Shown in pieces: positions 34,773 through 43,819 of a stretch of 64,000 bases of DNA. The stretch covers positions 1 through 64,000 of the forward strand of contig JANRID010000015.1 of NCBI GenBank assembly GCA_033765305.1. The letters are read 5' to 3'. The notes under the pieces were generated by a model. That model did no database searches, was not told the DNA's origin, and worked only from the letters and a program-made list of their open reading frames with translations. This stretch comes from RDXT01 sp033765305 (lineage in GTDB: Bacteria; Bacteroidota; Bacteroidia; J057). The position numbers were made by a program, and so were the translations under genes. Each line of letters opens with the position of its first letter. Within the stretch, counting starts at the first letter, position 1.

Positions 34773-35597
34773 ATGAAATCTTATCATATCATCCGCTTCG
34801 CCGGCCTCCTGATGCTGGCCGTTTCCCTCCTGAACCTGCAAAGCTGCAAGCCGGAAGAGATCGTCCCCGGCATCGAAACCGTCGAAATCGGCAGCGTGGA
34901 AGCCGCCGACCTCGGCGTCACCCTCGTCCTTTACGGCGAGCAGGAGCCCTTTGTCGGCTACAACAAGCTCTACGCACGTGTCAACGACACCAAAACCGGC
35001 AAGCCGGTGAAGCATGAAGTGCATGTGACGGCCAAGCCGATGATGTACATGCCGGGCATGACCCACAGCGCGCCCTACGATTCCGAGCACGGCGACGCCG
35101 ACGAAAATGACCTGCATCCCTTCTCGGTGGTGTTCATTATGCCGAGCGACGGCGATATGTCGTACTGGGAAATCGAATTCGAACTCCACGACCACGAAGC
35201 AGACCTGGAGCAGACCGTCAAGCTGCGGGTGGATGTGAAAGCCCCCGCCGAAGCCCGGATGAAGTCCTTCATCACCCTGGATGACAGCAGCAAGCTGTTC
35301 GTATCCCTGGCCGCTCCGATGAAGCCGGTCGTGGGAATCAACGACTTCGCGCTCGCCATCCACAAGCGCGAAACCATGATGAGCTTCCCGGCGGTGGAAG
35401 GCTACACCATCGAGATCGAGCCGGAAATGCCCACCATGGGCCACGGATCGCCCAACAATGTGAACCCGGCGGATATGGGCCATGGCCACTACGAAGGCAA
35501 GGTCAACTTTACCATGACCGGCCTCTGGCGCGTGCATGTGAAGATTAAGAAAGGGGCCGTGATGGCCGGAGAAACCGCCTTCGACATCACCTTCTGA
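34773..35597 (+). CDS. Met/His-rich lipoprotein with YtkA/FixH-like domains
   Basis: ATG 34773 gives 274 residues with a lipoprotein signal (LQSC, Cys25). The N-terminal half carries MMYMPGMTHSAPYD, and the C-terminal half repeats the pattern with MPTMGHGSPNN and DMGHGHYEGK, then FTMTGLWRVHVKIKKG. The beta-sandwich 'PxMxMGH...G.W.V.V' form is typical of YtkA-like proteins. The Met and His clusters suggest copper binding at the cell envelope. It lies between the Cys-motif gene and the OprC-like receptor. A role in delivering or storing copper for that receptor is inference. Confidence 0.75.
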   Translation: MKSYHIIRFAGLLMLAVSLLNLQSCKPEEIVPGIETVEIGSVEAADLGVTLVLYGEQEPFVGYNKLYARVNDTKTGKPVKHEVHVTAKPMMYMPGMTHSAPYDSEHGDADENDLHPFSVVFIMPSDGDMSYWEIEFELHDHEADLEQTVKLRVDVKAPAEARMKSFITLDDSSKLFVSLAAPMKPVVGINDFALAIHKRETMMSFPAVEGYTIEIEPEMPTMGHGSPNNVNPADMGHGHYEGKVNFTMTGLWRVHVKIKKGAVMAGETAFDITF

Positions 35598-35608
35598 TGA
35601 AATACAGC

Positions 35609-35630
35609 GCGCCGGGCTGCGGCCCGGCGC
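35609..35630. other. Strong 9-bp hairpin downstream of the lipoprotein gene
   Basis: GCGCCGGGC (35609-35617) pairs with GCCCGGCGC (35622-35630) around a TGCG loop, 11 bp after the lipoprotein stop. No T-run follows, so it may be a weak terminator, an mRNA 3' stabiliser or a pause site. Confidence 0.5.
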
Positions 35631-35678
35631 CTGCAAAGACGCATCATACGCTTATACGCTGAGTATTTCAGTTCTGTC

Positions 35679-35714
35679 GGCCGCCCTGCCCAGCCTGCTG
35701 AAAGCAGGGCGGCC
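35679..35714. other. 11-bp perfect hairpin just upstream of the OprC-like gene
   Basis: GGCCGCCCTGC (35679-35689) pairs with GCAGGGCGGCC (35704-35714) around a 14-base loop, ending 28 bp before the receptor ATG. It could be a leader structure or an operator-like palindrome. Confidence 0.5.
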
Positions 35715-35742
35715 TATATTACGCTGTACTGATTCCCCTTTC

Positions 35743-37764
35743 ATGCACCGTCCCATAACCGCCTGCGCCGCGCTCCTGCTGTGCGCCGGCCTAGCCCAGG
35801 CACAGCCTGCCCCCGACAGCCTGCCTGCCCGCCAGGTATATATGCTGGAGGAAATCAGCATCCGCAGCCCGCAGCAGGCCGCTGCCGAGCCCTGGCTGCG
35901 ATTCTACCAGTCGCAGGACCTCAGCAGCACCGAAGAGGTGCTCAGCCGCCTGGAAGGCATCTCGCTGATCCGGCGGGGCGCCTATGCGATGGAGCCGGTG
36001 ATGCGGGGCCTCAGCGGCAACCAGATCCAAGTGCGGATCGATGGCATGCACATTGCCGGCGCCTGCACCGACCGGATGGACCCGGTCACCTCCTACGTGG
36101 AGCCGAGCAACCTGCGCAGCCTCGAAAGCACCCAGGGAGCGGCCGGCATGGAATGGGGCGGATCTGTAGGCGGCAGCCTCAACCTCCAGCTCAAATCACC
36201 CTTGCTCAGCAGCACGCCTTCCTTCAGCGGCGAATACGATGCCCGCTGGGCCAGTGCGGCTGCCAGCTGGAGCCAGCGGATCTCGCTCGGCTACGGCCGC
36301 GAGCGATGGGGCATGCGCCTCAGCGGCGCCTGGCGCCGCGCCGGCGACTACCGCACCGGCACGGGGACCCGCGTGCCCTTCAGCGGATACAACAAGGTCA
36401 ACTTCGCCCTGTCCTCCAAGTGGCTGCTGCGAAACGGCTCGGTGCTGGTGCTCGACCTCCTCAAAGATTACGGCTGGAATATCGGCTATCCCGCCCTGCC
36501 GATGGATGTGGCCTCCGCTGATGCCGAAGTGCTCGGCCTCGTCTGGCGCCGCAGCTTCCAGGCCCGCAAGCTCGCCGGCATCGAAGCGAAGCTCTACGCC
36601 AACCGCGTCTACCACGTCATGGACGACTCCAACCGGCCCCTGCCCGGCATGCGCATGGACATGCCCGGCTGGACCCGGACCGCAGGCGCCTGGCTGCAGA
36701 CCGACTGGCAATGGACGCCCCGGCTCCGCACCCGCCTCAAGGCCGACTATTACTACAGCTACGCCCGCGCCGAAATGACGATGTACGGCGAGCAGGGCCC
36801 GCCCATGTTCATGCTCACCTGGCCCGATGTGGGCCGCGGCGTGCTGGGCGTGCTGGCGGTCCACGAATGGCAGGCAGGCCGCCGGCAGCGGCTGACCCTC
36901 CAGGCCCGCCTCGACGCGGCGCATGAGCAGGTGCTCAGCCAGATGGGGCGCGGCGAGCTGGAAATTTTCGGCTACGATGTCGATGGGGTGAGATACCGCC
37001 TGCTCCCCAATGGCTCCATCGCCTGGAGCAGCTCCAGCCGCAGCGGCTGGCACAGCGAGTCCGTGCTCGCCTGGGGGCAGCGCCTGCCTTCGATCAACGA
37101 AGCCTACGGCTTTTATCTGTTCAACCGCTACGACGGCTTCGACTATATCGGCAACCCCGGCCTGCGGGCCGAGTCCTCGCTCCAGGCCGAGCAGCGCCTG
37201 CGCTACCAGACGCAGCGCAGCACGCTGGGCCTGAATCTCTACGGCTACCGTTTCCGCAATTACATCCTCGGCGCGGTCATGCCCGGCTTCAGCGTGATGA
37301 CGCCCGGCGCTGCCGGGGTAAAAGGCTACGAAAACCTGCCGTCTGCCTGGCTGGCCGGCGGCGAGCTGCGCTGGATGCAGCAGTGGAGCCGCCGCTGGAA
37401 CTCGGCTGCGGTGCTGCAGTACAGCATCGGCGCTGCGGATGAGGCAGATCCGCTGCCGCTGCTGCCGCCTCTGACGCTGCGCAGCTCGCTGCGCCGGCAG
37501 GCGGCCCGCTTCTGGGTGCAGGGGGAGGCAGAGGCCGCCCTGCGGCAGGACCGGGTGAGTGCCCGCTTCGGCGAGCAGCCTACGCCCGGCTGGGTGCTGC
37601 TCAACCTGCGGGCAGGCTGGAAAGCCGCAGTCAGGCGCGGCGAGCTGGAGCTGAGCGCCGGGGCCGAAAACCTGCTGGACGCCGCCTACCGCGAGCACCT
37701 CGACTGGGGCGGCATTCTGCGCCAGGGCCGCAACCTGTATCTCCACGCCGGATACCGGTTCTAA
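35743..37764 (+). CDS. TonB-dependent copper receptor, OprC/NosA-like
   Basis: The 673-residue protein has a signal peptide ending near LAQAQPA and a plug domain with VLSRLEGISLIRRG, MRGLSGNQIQVRIDGMHI and the segment GACTDRMDPVTSYVEP. This segment gives Cys108-x3-Met112, matching the CxxxM motif of OprC. In the barrel, VYHVMDDSNRP gives His291-x-Met293, matching the HxM that completes the Cu site in OprC. The C-terminus ends LHAGYRF, a barrel signature. No CarboxypepD-reg domain precedes the plug. With the upstream Met/His-rich lipoprotein it most likely imports copper across the outer membrane. The ATG follows a hairpin by 28 bp. Confidence 0.88.
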   Translation: MHRPITACAALLLCAGLAQAQPAPDSLPARQVYMLEEISIRSPQQAAAEPWLRFYQSQDLSSTEEVLSRLEGISLIRRGAYAMEPVMRGLSGNQIQVRIDGMHIAGACTDRMDPVTSYVEPSNLRSLESTQGAAGMEWGGSVGGSLNLQLKSPLLSSTPSFSGEYDARWASAAASWSQRISLGYGRERWGMRLSGAWRRAGDYRTGTGTRVPFSGYNKVNFALSSKWLLRNGSVLVLDLLKDYGWNIGYPALPMDVASADAEVLGLVWRRSFQARKLAGIEAKLYANRVYHVMDDSNRPLPGMRMDMPGWTRTAGAWLQTDWQWTPRLRTRLKADYYYSYARAEMTMYGEQGPPMFMLTWPDVGRGVLGVLAVHEWQAGRRQRLTLQARLDAAHEQVLSQMGRGELEIFGYDVDGVRYRLLPNGSIAWSSSSRSGWHSESVLAWGQRLPSINEAYGFYLFNRYDGFDYIGNPGLRAESSLQAEQRLRYQTQRSTLGLNLYGYRFRNYILGAVMPGFSVMTPGAAGVKGYENLPSAWLAGGELRWMQQWSRRWNSAAVLQYSIGAADEADPLPLLPPLTLRSSLRRQAARFWVQGEAEAALRQDRVSARFGEQPTPGWVLLNLRAGWKAAVRRGELELSAGAENLLDAAYREHLDWGGILRQGRNLYLHAGYRF

Positions 37765-37770
37765 GGCCGT

Positions 37771-40563
37771 TTACAGGCCGAGATCCCGCTTCAGAAAACG
37801 GCCCGTATGGCTTTCAGGCACCAGGGCTACCTGTTCCGGTGTGCCTTCGGCAATGATATGGCCGCCGCGGGCGCCGCCCTCCGGGCCCAGGTCGATGACC
37901 CAGTCCGCTACCTTGATCACATCCAGGTTGTGCTCGATGACCAGCACCGTATTGCCGCGGTCCACCAGCTGCTGGAGCACGTCCAGCAGGAGTTCGATGT
38001 CCTGGAAATGCAGGCCGGTAGTCGGCTCGTCCAGTATATATAAGGTATTGCCGGTGTCGCGGCGGGCGAGCTCCGCAGCGACTTTCACGCGCTGCGCCTC
38101 GCCGCCGGAGAGGGTTGTGGCCGGCTGGCCGAGGGTGATGTAGCCCAGGCCCACATCGTGCAGGGTCTTGAGGATGCGCCGGATGCGGGGCATCGCTTCG
38201 AAAAACTCCAGTGCGGTATCGATGTCCATGTTCAGGACATCGTTGATGGATTTGCCTTTGAACCGCACCTCCAGGGTCTCCCGGTTGTAGCGGCGGCCCT
38301 GGCACTTGGGGCAGGTCACGTACACATCCGGCAGGAAGTTCATTTCGATGGTTTTTACCCCTGCGCCCTCGCATTCCTCGCAGCGGCCGCCTTTCACATT
38401 GAAGGAAAACCGCCCGACCTTGTAGCCCCGCGCCTGGGATTCAGGCAGCTGGGCGAACAGCTCGCGGATGTAGGTGAACAGGTTGGTGTAGGTGGCCGGA
38501 TTGGAGCGCGGCGTCCGCCCGATGGGGGCCTGGTCGATCCGCACCACCTTGTTGAGATGCTCCAGCCCCTGCACAGCCCGGTAGGCCAGGGGCTTTTGCT
38601 TGGATTCGTAGAGGGTCTGGCTCAGGAGCGGAAACAGCGTCTCATTGATGAGGGTCGATTTGCCGCTGCCGGACACGCCGGTCACGCAGACGAAAATGCC
38701 GAGCGGAAGATGCAGCGTCACATCCCGGAGGTTGTTGCCGGCTGCGCCTTCAAGCACGAGCCGCTGGGGCTGCGGGGTGCGGCGCTGGGCAGGCGGCTGA
38801 ATGCTCCGCCGGCCCGACAGATAGCCGGAGGTGGCGCAGGGCTGCTCCAGGAATTCGGCAGGCGTCCCCTGGGCCACGATATTTCCCCCGTATGCCCCTG
38901 CGCCGGGCCCGAAGTCTACGATATAATCCGCTGCCAGCATCGTATCCTTGTCATGCTCCACCACCAGGACGCTGTTGCCGAGGTCGCGCAGATCGAGCAG
39001 CGACTGGATGAGCTTTTCGTTGTCGCGCTGGTGCAGGCCGATGCTGGGCTCGTCCAGGATGTAGAGGACATTGACCAGCTGCGAGCCGATCTGAGTTGCC
39101 AGCCGGATGCGCTGGGCCTCGCCGCCGGACAGGGTCCGGGCCGGCCGGTCGAGCGAGAGGTAGTCGAGCCCCACCTGGTGGAGAAAGCCGATGCGCTTGC
39201 GCAGTTCCTTGAGGACCTCGCCGGCGATCTGGCGCTGCTTTTCGCTCAGCTTGGGCTCCAGCTGATCCACCCAATGCGTCAGCGTGGCGATATCCATCGT
39301 GGATACCTGGTGGATATTGGTCTCCGCGAGGCGGTACCAGAGGCTCTCCGGGCGCAGGCGCGCCCCGTTGCATTCGGGGCAGGTAGCTACGCGCATGAAC
39401 TGCTCGGCCCAGGATTTCAGCTTTTCGGAGCTGGAGTTCTGGTACTGTTCGTACACAAACTGCTTCACCCCGTCGAATTTCACCAGCGCACGCTTGCCCA
39501 GCACATGGTCGCCTTCGAGGATGAGGGTGCGGGCCTCTTCGGGGATTTCCTGAAAGGCGCCCGCCATCGAAAACTTGTATGCATCGGCGATTTTGCGGAG
39601 CTGCTTGAAAAACCAGATGTCGCGGTACTCGCCGATGGGCGCCAGGGCGCCCCGGTTGATGGAGAGCGCCGGGTCGGGCACGAGGGCATTCATATCCACC
39701 TCGAACACCTGGCCAAGCCCGTTGCAGTGGGGGCAGGCGCCGTAGGGGGAGTTGAACGAAAAGGTATTAGGAGACGGGACGTCGTAGCTCAGGCCCGTCT
39801 CAGGATCCATGAGGTTGCGGCTGTACCAGTTGGCGGCGCCGCTGTCGGCGTCCACCAGCAGCACGGCGCCTTCGCCCATCTTCATCGCCCGCTGGATGCT
39901 TTCGCGCTCGCGGTTGGCATCTGCGCCGATGGCGATCCGGTCCACGACCAGCTCCACGTCGTGGATTTTGTAGCGGTCGAGCATCATGCCGCGGGTGATT
40001 TCGCGGACCTCGCCGTCTATGCGCACGCGGTTGAAGCCCTGGCGGGCGAGGGTTTCGAAGAGTTCGCGGTAATGGCCCTTGCGGGACCGGACGAGCGGCG
40101 CCAGGATGAGCATGCGCCGTCCGGGAAACTGCTCGTTGATGGCTTCGAGCACCTGCTCGTCGCTCATCTGCACCATCTTGCGCCCGGTCTTGTAGCTGTA
40201 GGCATCGGCGGCGCGGGCATAGAGCAGGCGGAAGAGGTCGTAGATCTCCGTCACCGTGCCCACGGTGGAGCGCGGGTTGCGGGAGGTCGTTTTCTGCTCG
40301 ATGGCGATGACGGGGCTCAGGCCGTCGATTTTGTCCACATCAGGACTCTTCAGATCGCCCAGAAACTGCCGCGCATAGGCGGAAAAGCTCTCCAGATAGC
40401 GGCGCTGGCCTTCGGCATACAGCGTGTCGAAGGCCAGCGAACTTTTTCCGGATCCGCTCACCCCGGTGATGACCACCAGGCGGTTGCGGGGAATGCGAAG
40501 GTCGAGGTTTTTGAGGTTGTGCTCACGCGCGCCAAAAATCTCAATCCATGCTTCCTGATGCAT
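37771..40563 (-). CDS. uvrA: Excinuclease ABC subunit A
   Basis: The 930-residue protein starts MHQEAWIEIFGAREHNLKN and has Walker A GVSGSGKSSLAFD and GVSGSGKSTLINE, two LSGGEAQR signatures, and zinc-binding CxxC pairs (CPHCNGLG, CPECNGARL, CEECEGAG, CPKCQGRRY). UvrA recognises bulky DNA lesions and loads UvrB in nucleotide excision repair. Length and domain order are normal. It is convergent with the OprC-like gene, whose stop is 6 bp away, and follows the lytic transglycosylase gene on the same strand (16 bp between). Confidence 0.98.
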   Translation of the reverse strand: MHQEAWIEIFGAREHNLKNLDLRIPRNRLVVITGVSGSGKSSLAFDTLYAEGQRRYLESFSAYARQFLGDLKSPDVDKIDGLSPVIAIEQKTTSRNPRSTVGTVTEIYDLFRLLYARAADAYSYKTGRKMVQMSDEQVLEAINEQFPGRRMLILAPLVRSRKGHYRELFETLARQGFNRVRIDGEVREITRGMMLDRYKIHDVELVVDRIAIGADANRERESIQRAMKMGEGAVLLVDADSGAANWYSRNLMDPETGLSYDVPSPNTFSFNSPYGACPHCNGLGQVFEVDMNALVPDPALSINRGALAPIGEYRDIWFFKQLRKIADAYKFSMAGAFQEIPEEARTLILEGDHVLGKRALVKFDGVKQFVYEQYQNSSSEKLKSWAEQFMRVATCPECNGARLRPESLWYRLAETNIHQVSTMDIATLTHWVDQLEPKLSEKQRQIAGEVLKELRKRIGFLHQVGLDYLSLDRPARTLSGGEAQRIRLATQIGSQLVNVLYILDEPSIGLHQRDNEKLIQSLLDLRDLGNSVLVVEHDKDTMLAADYIVDFGPGAGAYGGNIVAQGTPAEFLEQPCATSGYLSGRRSIQPPAQRRTPQPQRLVLEGAAGNNLRDVTLHLPLGIFVCVTGVSGSGKSTLINETLFPLLSQTLYESKQKPLAYRAVQGLEHLNKVVRIDQAPIGRTPRSNPATYTNLFTYIRELFAQLPESQARGYKVGRFSFNVKGGRCEECEGAGVKTIEMNFLPDVYVTCPKCQGRRYNRETLEVRFKGKSINDVLNMDIDTALEFFEAMPRIRRILKTLHDVGLGYITLGQPATTLSGGEAQRVKVAAELARRDTGNTLYILDEPTTGLHFQDIELLLDVLQQLVDRGNTVLVIEHNLDVIKVADWVIDLGPEGGARGGHIIAEGTPEQVALVPESHTGRFLKRDLGL

Positions 40564-40579
40564 GATAGGGTGTTGTCGG

Positions 40580-41581
40580 TCAGTGGATCGCGGCGGGCGC
40601 CGACGCGGAAGCCACGGGCTCCGGCATTTCCGGGTCGGAAAGCCTGGAAGCGTTGACCAGCAGTTCTGAAGGCAGCTCGCTGCCGCGCGGAATCCGGATC
40701 TCGCAGGAGGTTCCGGGCCGCACGTCGAGGCGGTCGCCGATCAGCCAGGGGTTCATGGCTCTAAGCGCGTCCAGCGTGACGCCATTTGCAGCCGCAAAGC
40801 TACTAAGATCGGCGATATTTTCCGCTACGCGTTCCTGCCGGAAGGCCACCGGCCCCTGCATCGACTGGCGGCTGACGGAAAACCCGTACCGGGCCGGGTG
40901 CTCCAGGATGCATTTCCAGGCCAGCACCCGGTAGAGGTAGCTGCCGGTCTCGCGGTTGAGGGCCAGGGAGAAATAATCTTCCGTACCCTGGTTGCGCACG
41001 GCGCTCATGATGCCGCCTGCGCCCATGTTGTAGGCTGCGGCCACGAGCGTCCAGTCGCCCAGTTCGCGGTAGGCATCCTTGAAATAGCGGCAGGCCGCAG
41101 CCGTCGCTTTTTCGGGATGGTAGCGCTCATCCACCTGATCGTTGATCACGAGGCCGTAGCGCTCTGCCGTGGCAGGCATAAACTGCCAGATGCCGCTGGC
41201 ACCCGCAGGCGAGATGGCGTTGGAGAGGTTGCTCTCTGCCAGGGCGAGGTAGTAAAAATCGTCGGGAATGCCCTTGCTGCGGAGCGCACGGACAAACTGC
41301 TCCTGGTAGCGGGCGGAGCGGCGGATGATCGAAGCGGTGGATTCGTAGCTGCTGATGAGCTTCTTCAGTTCGGATTCCAGGCGTGCCGACACATGCGGCT
41401 GATCGAGGGGAACCGGAACACCGGCGAACGTAAGGCCTGCCGGGGGCGCTGCGTGAATCACGGAAAGGTGGACGGCGATCTGCTTGAGGTCCAGGTGATT
41501 CTGTGGTTGAGGCAAGGGAAAGATGGTAAGACTTCCAAAAGCGATACCAACGGGGATCAAGGTCAAAAGACGTCTGCCCAT
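40580..41581 (-). CDS. Lytic transglycosylase (MltD-like) with a terminal LysM-like domain
   Basis: The 333-residue protein has an N-terminal membrane segment or uncleaved signal (residues 4-20), an SLT domain with catalytic Glu116 (ALAESNLSN) followed by ASGIWQFMPATAERYGL, and AAYNMGAGGI. A LysM-like region follows (NIADLSSFAAANGVTLDALR ... GDRLDVRPG). It cuts peptidoglycan in the periplasm. It is about 240 residues shorter than the paralogue at 20848-22572, with one rather than three LysM-like repeats. It is probably co-transcribed with uvrA. Confidence 0.88.
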   Translation of the reverse strand: MGRRLLTLIPVGIAFGSLTIFPLPQPQNHLDLKQIAVHLSVIHAAPPAGLTFAGVPVPLDQPHVSARLESELKKLISSYESTASIIRRSARYQEQFVRALRSKGIPDDFYYLALAESNLSNAISPAGASGIWQFMPATAERYGLVINDQVDERYHPEKATAAACRYFKDAYRELGDWTLVAAAYNMGAGGIMSAVRNQGTEDYFSLALNRETGSYLYRVLAWKCILEHPARYGFSVSRQSMQGPVAFRQERVAENIADLSSFAAANGVTLDALRAMNPWLIGDRLDVRPGTSCEIRIPRGSELPSELLVNASRLSDPEMPEPVASASAPAAIH

Positions 41582-41857
41582 GTGTTAGGTTTGGGTGAAA
41601 CAAAAGAAGCCAGGGGCGGCCTCAGCGTATCGTTCGGGTCATAGGCATATGTAAGGTTAGGGGTAATGGTTGACCTAAAACGCAAATATGGTGCCGGCTT
41701 CCTTGATTTTTCACGACAATTCGGCCCAAAGTCTTTCATCTGCCAGTACTGTACGGATGCCAAGATAGACCGTTTCGTCGCTGTATCCGGAATTGCCGGG
41801 ATGAACGGGCGCAGGGAGCGTCTGGCCGGGCGGCATTGCCCGCATGAGCCGGCGGGG
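41582..41857. other. Intergenic region between the LOG and lytic transglycosylase genes
   Basis: No coding feature is seen. A near-match -7 element (CATATTTG on the minus strand, near 41690) lies about 100 bp upstream of the transglycosylase gene; the support is weak. Confidence 0.4.
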
Positions 41858-42637
41858 TCAGAAGTTGGGTTTGAGGAGATGACGGGTGTAAAATCCGGAG
41901 ATATGCTCCACCACTTCATCTGCACTGTCCACTACGGTGAACAGTTCGAGGTCTTCAGGAGACACATTGCCGAAGGCTTCGAGCAGGGTGCTCCGGATCC
42001 ACGCGATGAGCCCGCTCCAGAATTCGCTGCCGACCAGCACCACCGGAAAGCGGTCGATCTTGTGCGTCTGGATGAGCGTAAGGGCCTCAAACAGCTCGTC
42101 CAGCGTGCCGAAGCCGCCGGGCAGCACCACGAAGCCCTGGGCGTATTTGACAAACATCACCTTGCGGACGAAGAAGTAGTTGAAATCGATGTTCTTGTCC
42201 GGCTCGATGTACGGATTGGCGTGCTGCTCGAAGGGCAGCTCGATGTTGAGGCCCACGGAGGTGCCGCCGGCCTCGAAGGCGCCTTTATTGCCGGCCTCCA
42301 TGATGCCGGGGCCGCCGCCGGTGATGATGCCGAAGCCGGCCTGGGTCAGCTTGGCGGCAATTTCGGACGCCAGCAGGTAATACGGGGCGCCGGGCTTGAT
42401 CCGGGCCGATCCGAAGATGGAAACACAGGGCCCGATCTCGGACATTTTCTCGAATCCCTCCACAAACTCGGCCATGATCTTGAAGACCAGCCAGGAATTG
42501 CGGCCCGCCCGCTGCTTCCATTCGCGGCGGCGTTCGGAGAAATAGGTGGAGAGGTGGCGGTCCAAGGGCGTACATTGAAAAATGGGCGACAAACTTAGCG
42601 GATTCCGCCCCGTTTTCCAAAAACGATATTTTGACAT
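41858..42637 (-). CDS. LOG family protein (TIGR00730 type)
   Basis: The 259-residue protein has a GGGPGIMEAGNKGA motif and a PGGFGTLDELFEA motif, the defining features of the LOG (lysine-decarboxylase-like) family. Plant and bacterial members act as cytokinin riboside 5'-monophosphate phosphoribohydrolases; many bacterial ones hydrolyse AMP or related nucleotides. No signal peptide is present. It is divergent from porQ with 84 bp between the two start codons. The first 30 residues are less conserved, so a later start is possible. Confidence 0.9.
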   Translation of the reverse strand: MSKYRFWKTGRNPLSLSPIFQCTPLDRHLSTYFSERRREWKQRAGRNSWLVFKIMAEFVEGFEKMSEIGPCVSIFGSARIKPGAPYYLLASEIAAKLTQAGFGIITGGGPGIMEAGNKGAFEAGGTSVGLNIELPFEQHANPYIEPDKNIDFNYFFVRKVMFVKYAQGFVVLPGGFGTLDELFEALTLIQTHKIDRFPVVLVGSEFWSGLIAWIRSTLLEAFGNVSPEDLELFTVVDSADEVVEHISGFYTRHLLKPNF

Positions 42638-42680
42638 GCTTGCAATGCCCCTAAATGCCTACTTTAGCGCAGGTATTCCT

Positions 42681-42702
42681 GCTGGGGAATCGTGTCCCCA
42701 GC
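42681..42702. other. 8-bp hairpin upstream of porQ
   Basis: GCTGGGGA (42681-42688) pairs with TCCCCAGC (42695-42702); it ends 19 bp before the porQ ATG. Function unknown. Confidence 0.35.
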
Positions 42703-42721
42703 CAAGCCACCGAGCCGCGCC

Positions 42722-43792
42722 ATGCGCCTGATCCGCACCTGTATTCCCCTGACGGCCGCCCTCTGCTGCTGGGCCGGCGCCTCCGCCCAGATCGGCGGCC
42801 GCCACGTGTACGACTTCCTCAACCTGGCCACGTCGGCGCGCATCGTCGCCCTGGGCGGCATGAATGTATCCCTCATGGATGAGGACGCGCAGTTCGGGGT
42901 CATGAACCCCGCCCTGGTCAATCCCATGATGTCCGGGCGGCTGGGCCTCTCCTTCAGCGGCCACCTGGCCGGCATCCGCTACGGCTACGCATCCTACAGC
43001 CGTACCTGGGAGGGCATCGGCAGCTTCCACAGCGGCGTGCAGTACCTCAACAGCGGCGTCATGCAGGGCGCCGACGAATTCGGCAACCTCACCGGCGAAT
43101 TTTCGGCCAATGAATGGGCCTGGACCACCGGCATCTCGCGCGCCTGGCGCGGATTCCGCTACGGCGCAAACGTGAAGCTCATCCAGTCCAGCCTGGCGCC
43201 GGGCTTTACCTCCTGGGGGGCCGGCCTCGACCTGGGCGCCGCTTACCGGGGACCGGATTCGCTCTTCTCCGCCGGCCTCGTGCTGCGCAACCTCGGCACC
43301 CAGCTCTCGGCCTATGTGCCCGGCGGCGACCGCGAACCGCTGCCCTTCGAGATCGTGGCGGGGGTGTCCAACAAGCTGCGCTACATGCCGCTGCGTTTTT
43401 CCATCACGGCTACCAACCTGGAGCATCCCGTGCTGCGCTACATCGACCGCAACGCGCCGCCGGAGCTGGACCTCAACGGCGAGCCCATCCGCCAGCCCAG
43501 CCCGGTGCCGGATCTGATATTCAGGCACTTCGTATTTGGAGGCGAATTTCTGCTCGGCGATTTCCTCCGGCTGCGCGGCGGCTACAACCACCTCCGCCGC
43601 CAGGAGCTGCGCTCCGCCAACCGCGGCGGCATGACCGGCTTTTCGCTGGGGCTGGGCATCCGGGGCAGCCGCTTCGCCTTCGACTACGGCTTTGCCAGCT
43701 ACGGCATCGGCAATGGATTCCAGGCCCACCAGGTCAGCCTGCAGCTGGCGCTGCAGTCCGGCGCGCGGCGCCAGCCGCCGCCTGCCGAATAA
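42722..43792 (+). CDS. porQ: Type IX secretion system protein PorQ
   Basis: ATG 42722 gives 356 residues with a signal peptide ending ASAQIGG. The opening VYDFLNLATSARIVALGGMN and FGVMNPALVNP are the recognisable start of PorQ family outer-membrane proteins, followed by barrel-like beta strands and a C-terminal QLAL. PorQ works with PorU and PorZ in attachment of T9SS cargo to the cell surface. Two T9SS cargo-type proteins are in this window (1-2181 and 44580-50210). A start at GTG 42692 is less likely because the signal peptide begins at 42722. Confidence 0.85.
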   Translation: MRLIRTCIPLTAALCCWAGASAQIGGRHVYDFLNLATSARIVALGGMNVSLMDEDAQFGVMNPALVNPMMSGRLGLSFSGHLAGIRYGYASYSRTWEGIGSFHSGVQYLNSGVMQGADEFGNLTGEFSANEWAWTTGISRAWRGFRYGANVKLIQSSLAPGFTSWGAGLDLGAAYRGPDSLFSAGLVLRNLGTQLSAYVPGGDREPLPFEIVAGVSNKLRYMPLRFSITATNLEHPVLRYIDRNAPPELDLNGEPIRQPSPVPDLIFRHFVFGGEFLLGDFLRLRGGYNHLRRQELRSANRGGMTGFSLGLGIRGSRFAFDYGFASYGIGNGFQAHQVSLQLALQSGARRQPPPAE

Positions 43793-43819
43793 CCGCACCC
43801 GGCTCAACCCCGCATCCGT

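Noticed and set aside
38158..40656. 832-codon plus-strand ORF antisense to uvrA
   Set aside because: uvrA is beyond doubt on the other strand; antisense product is His/Gly/Ala-rich.
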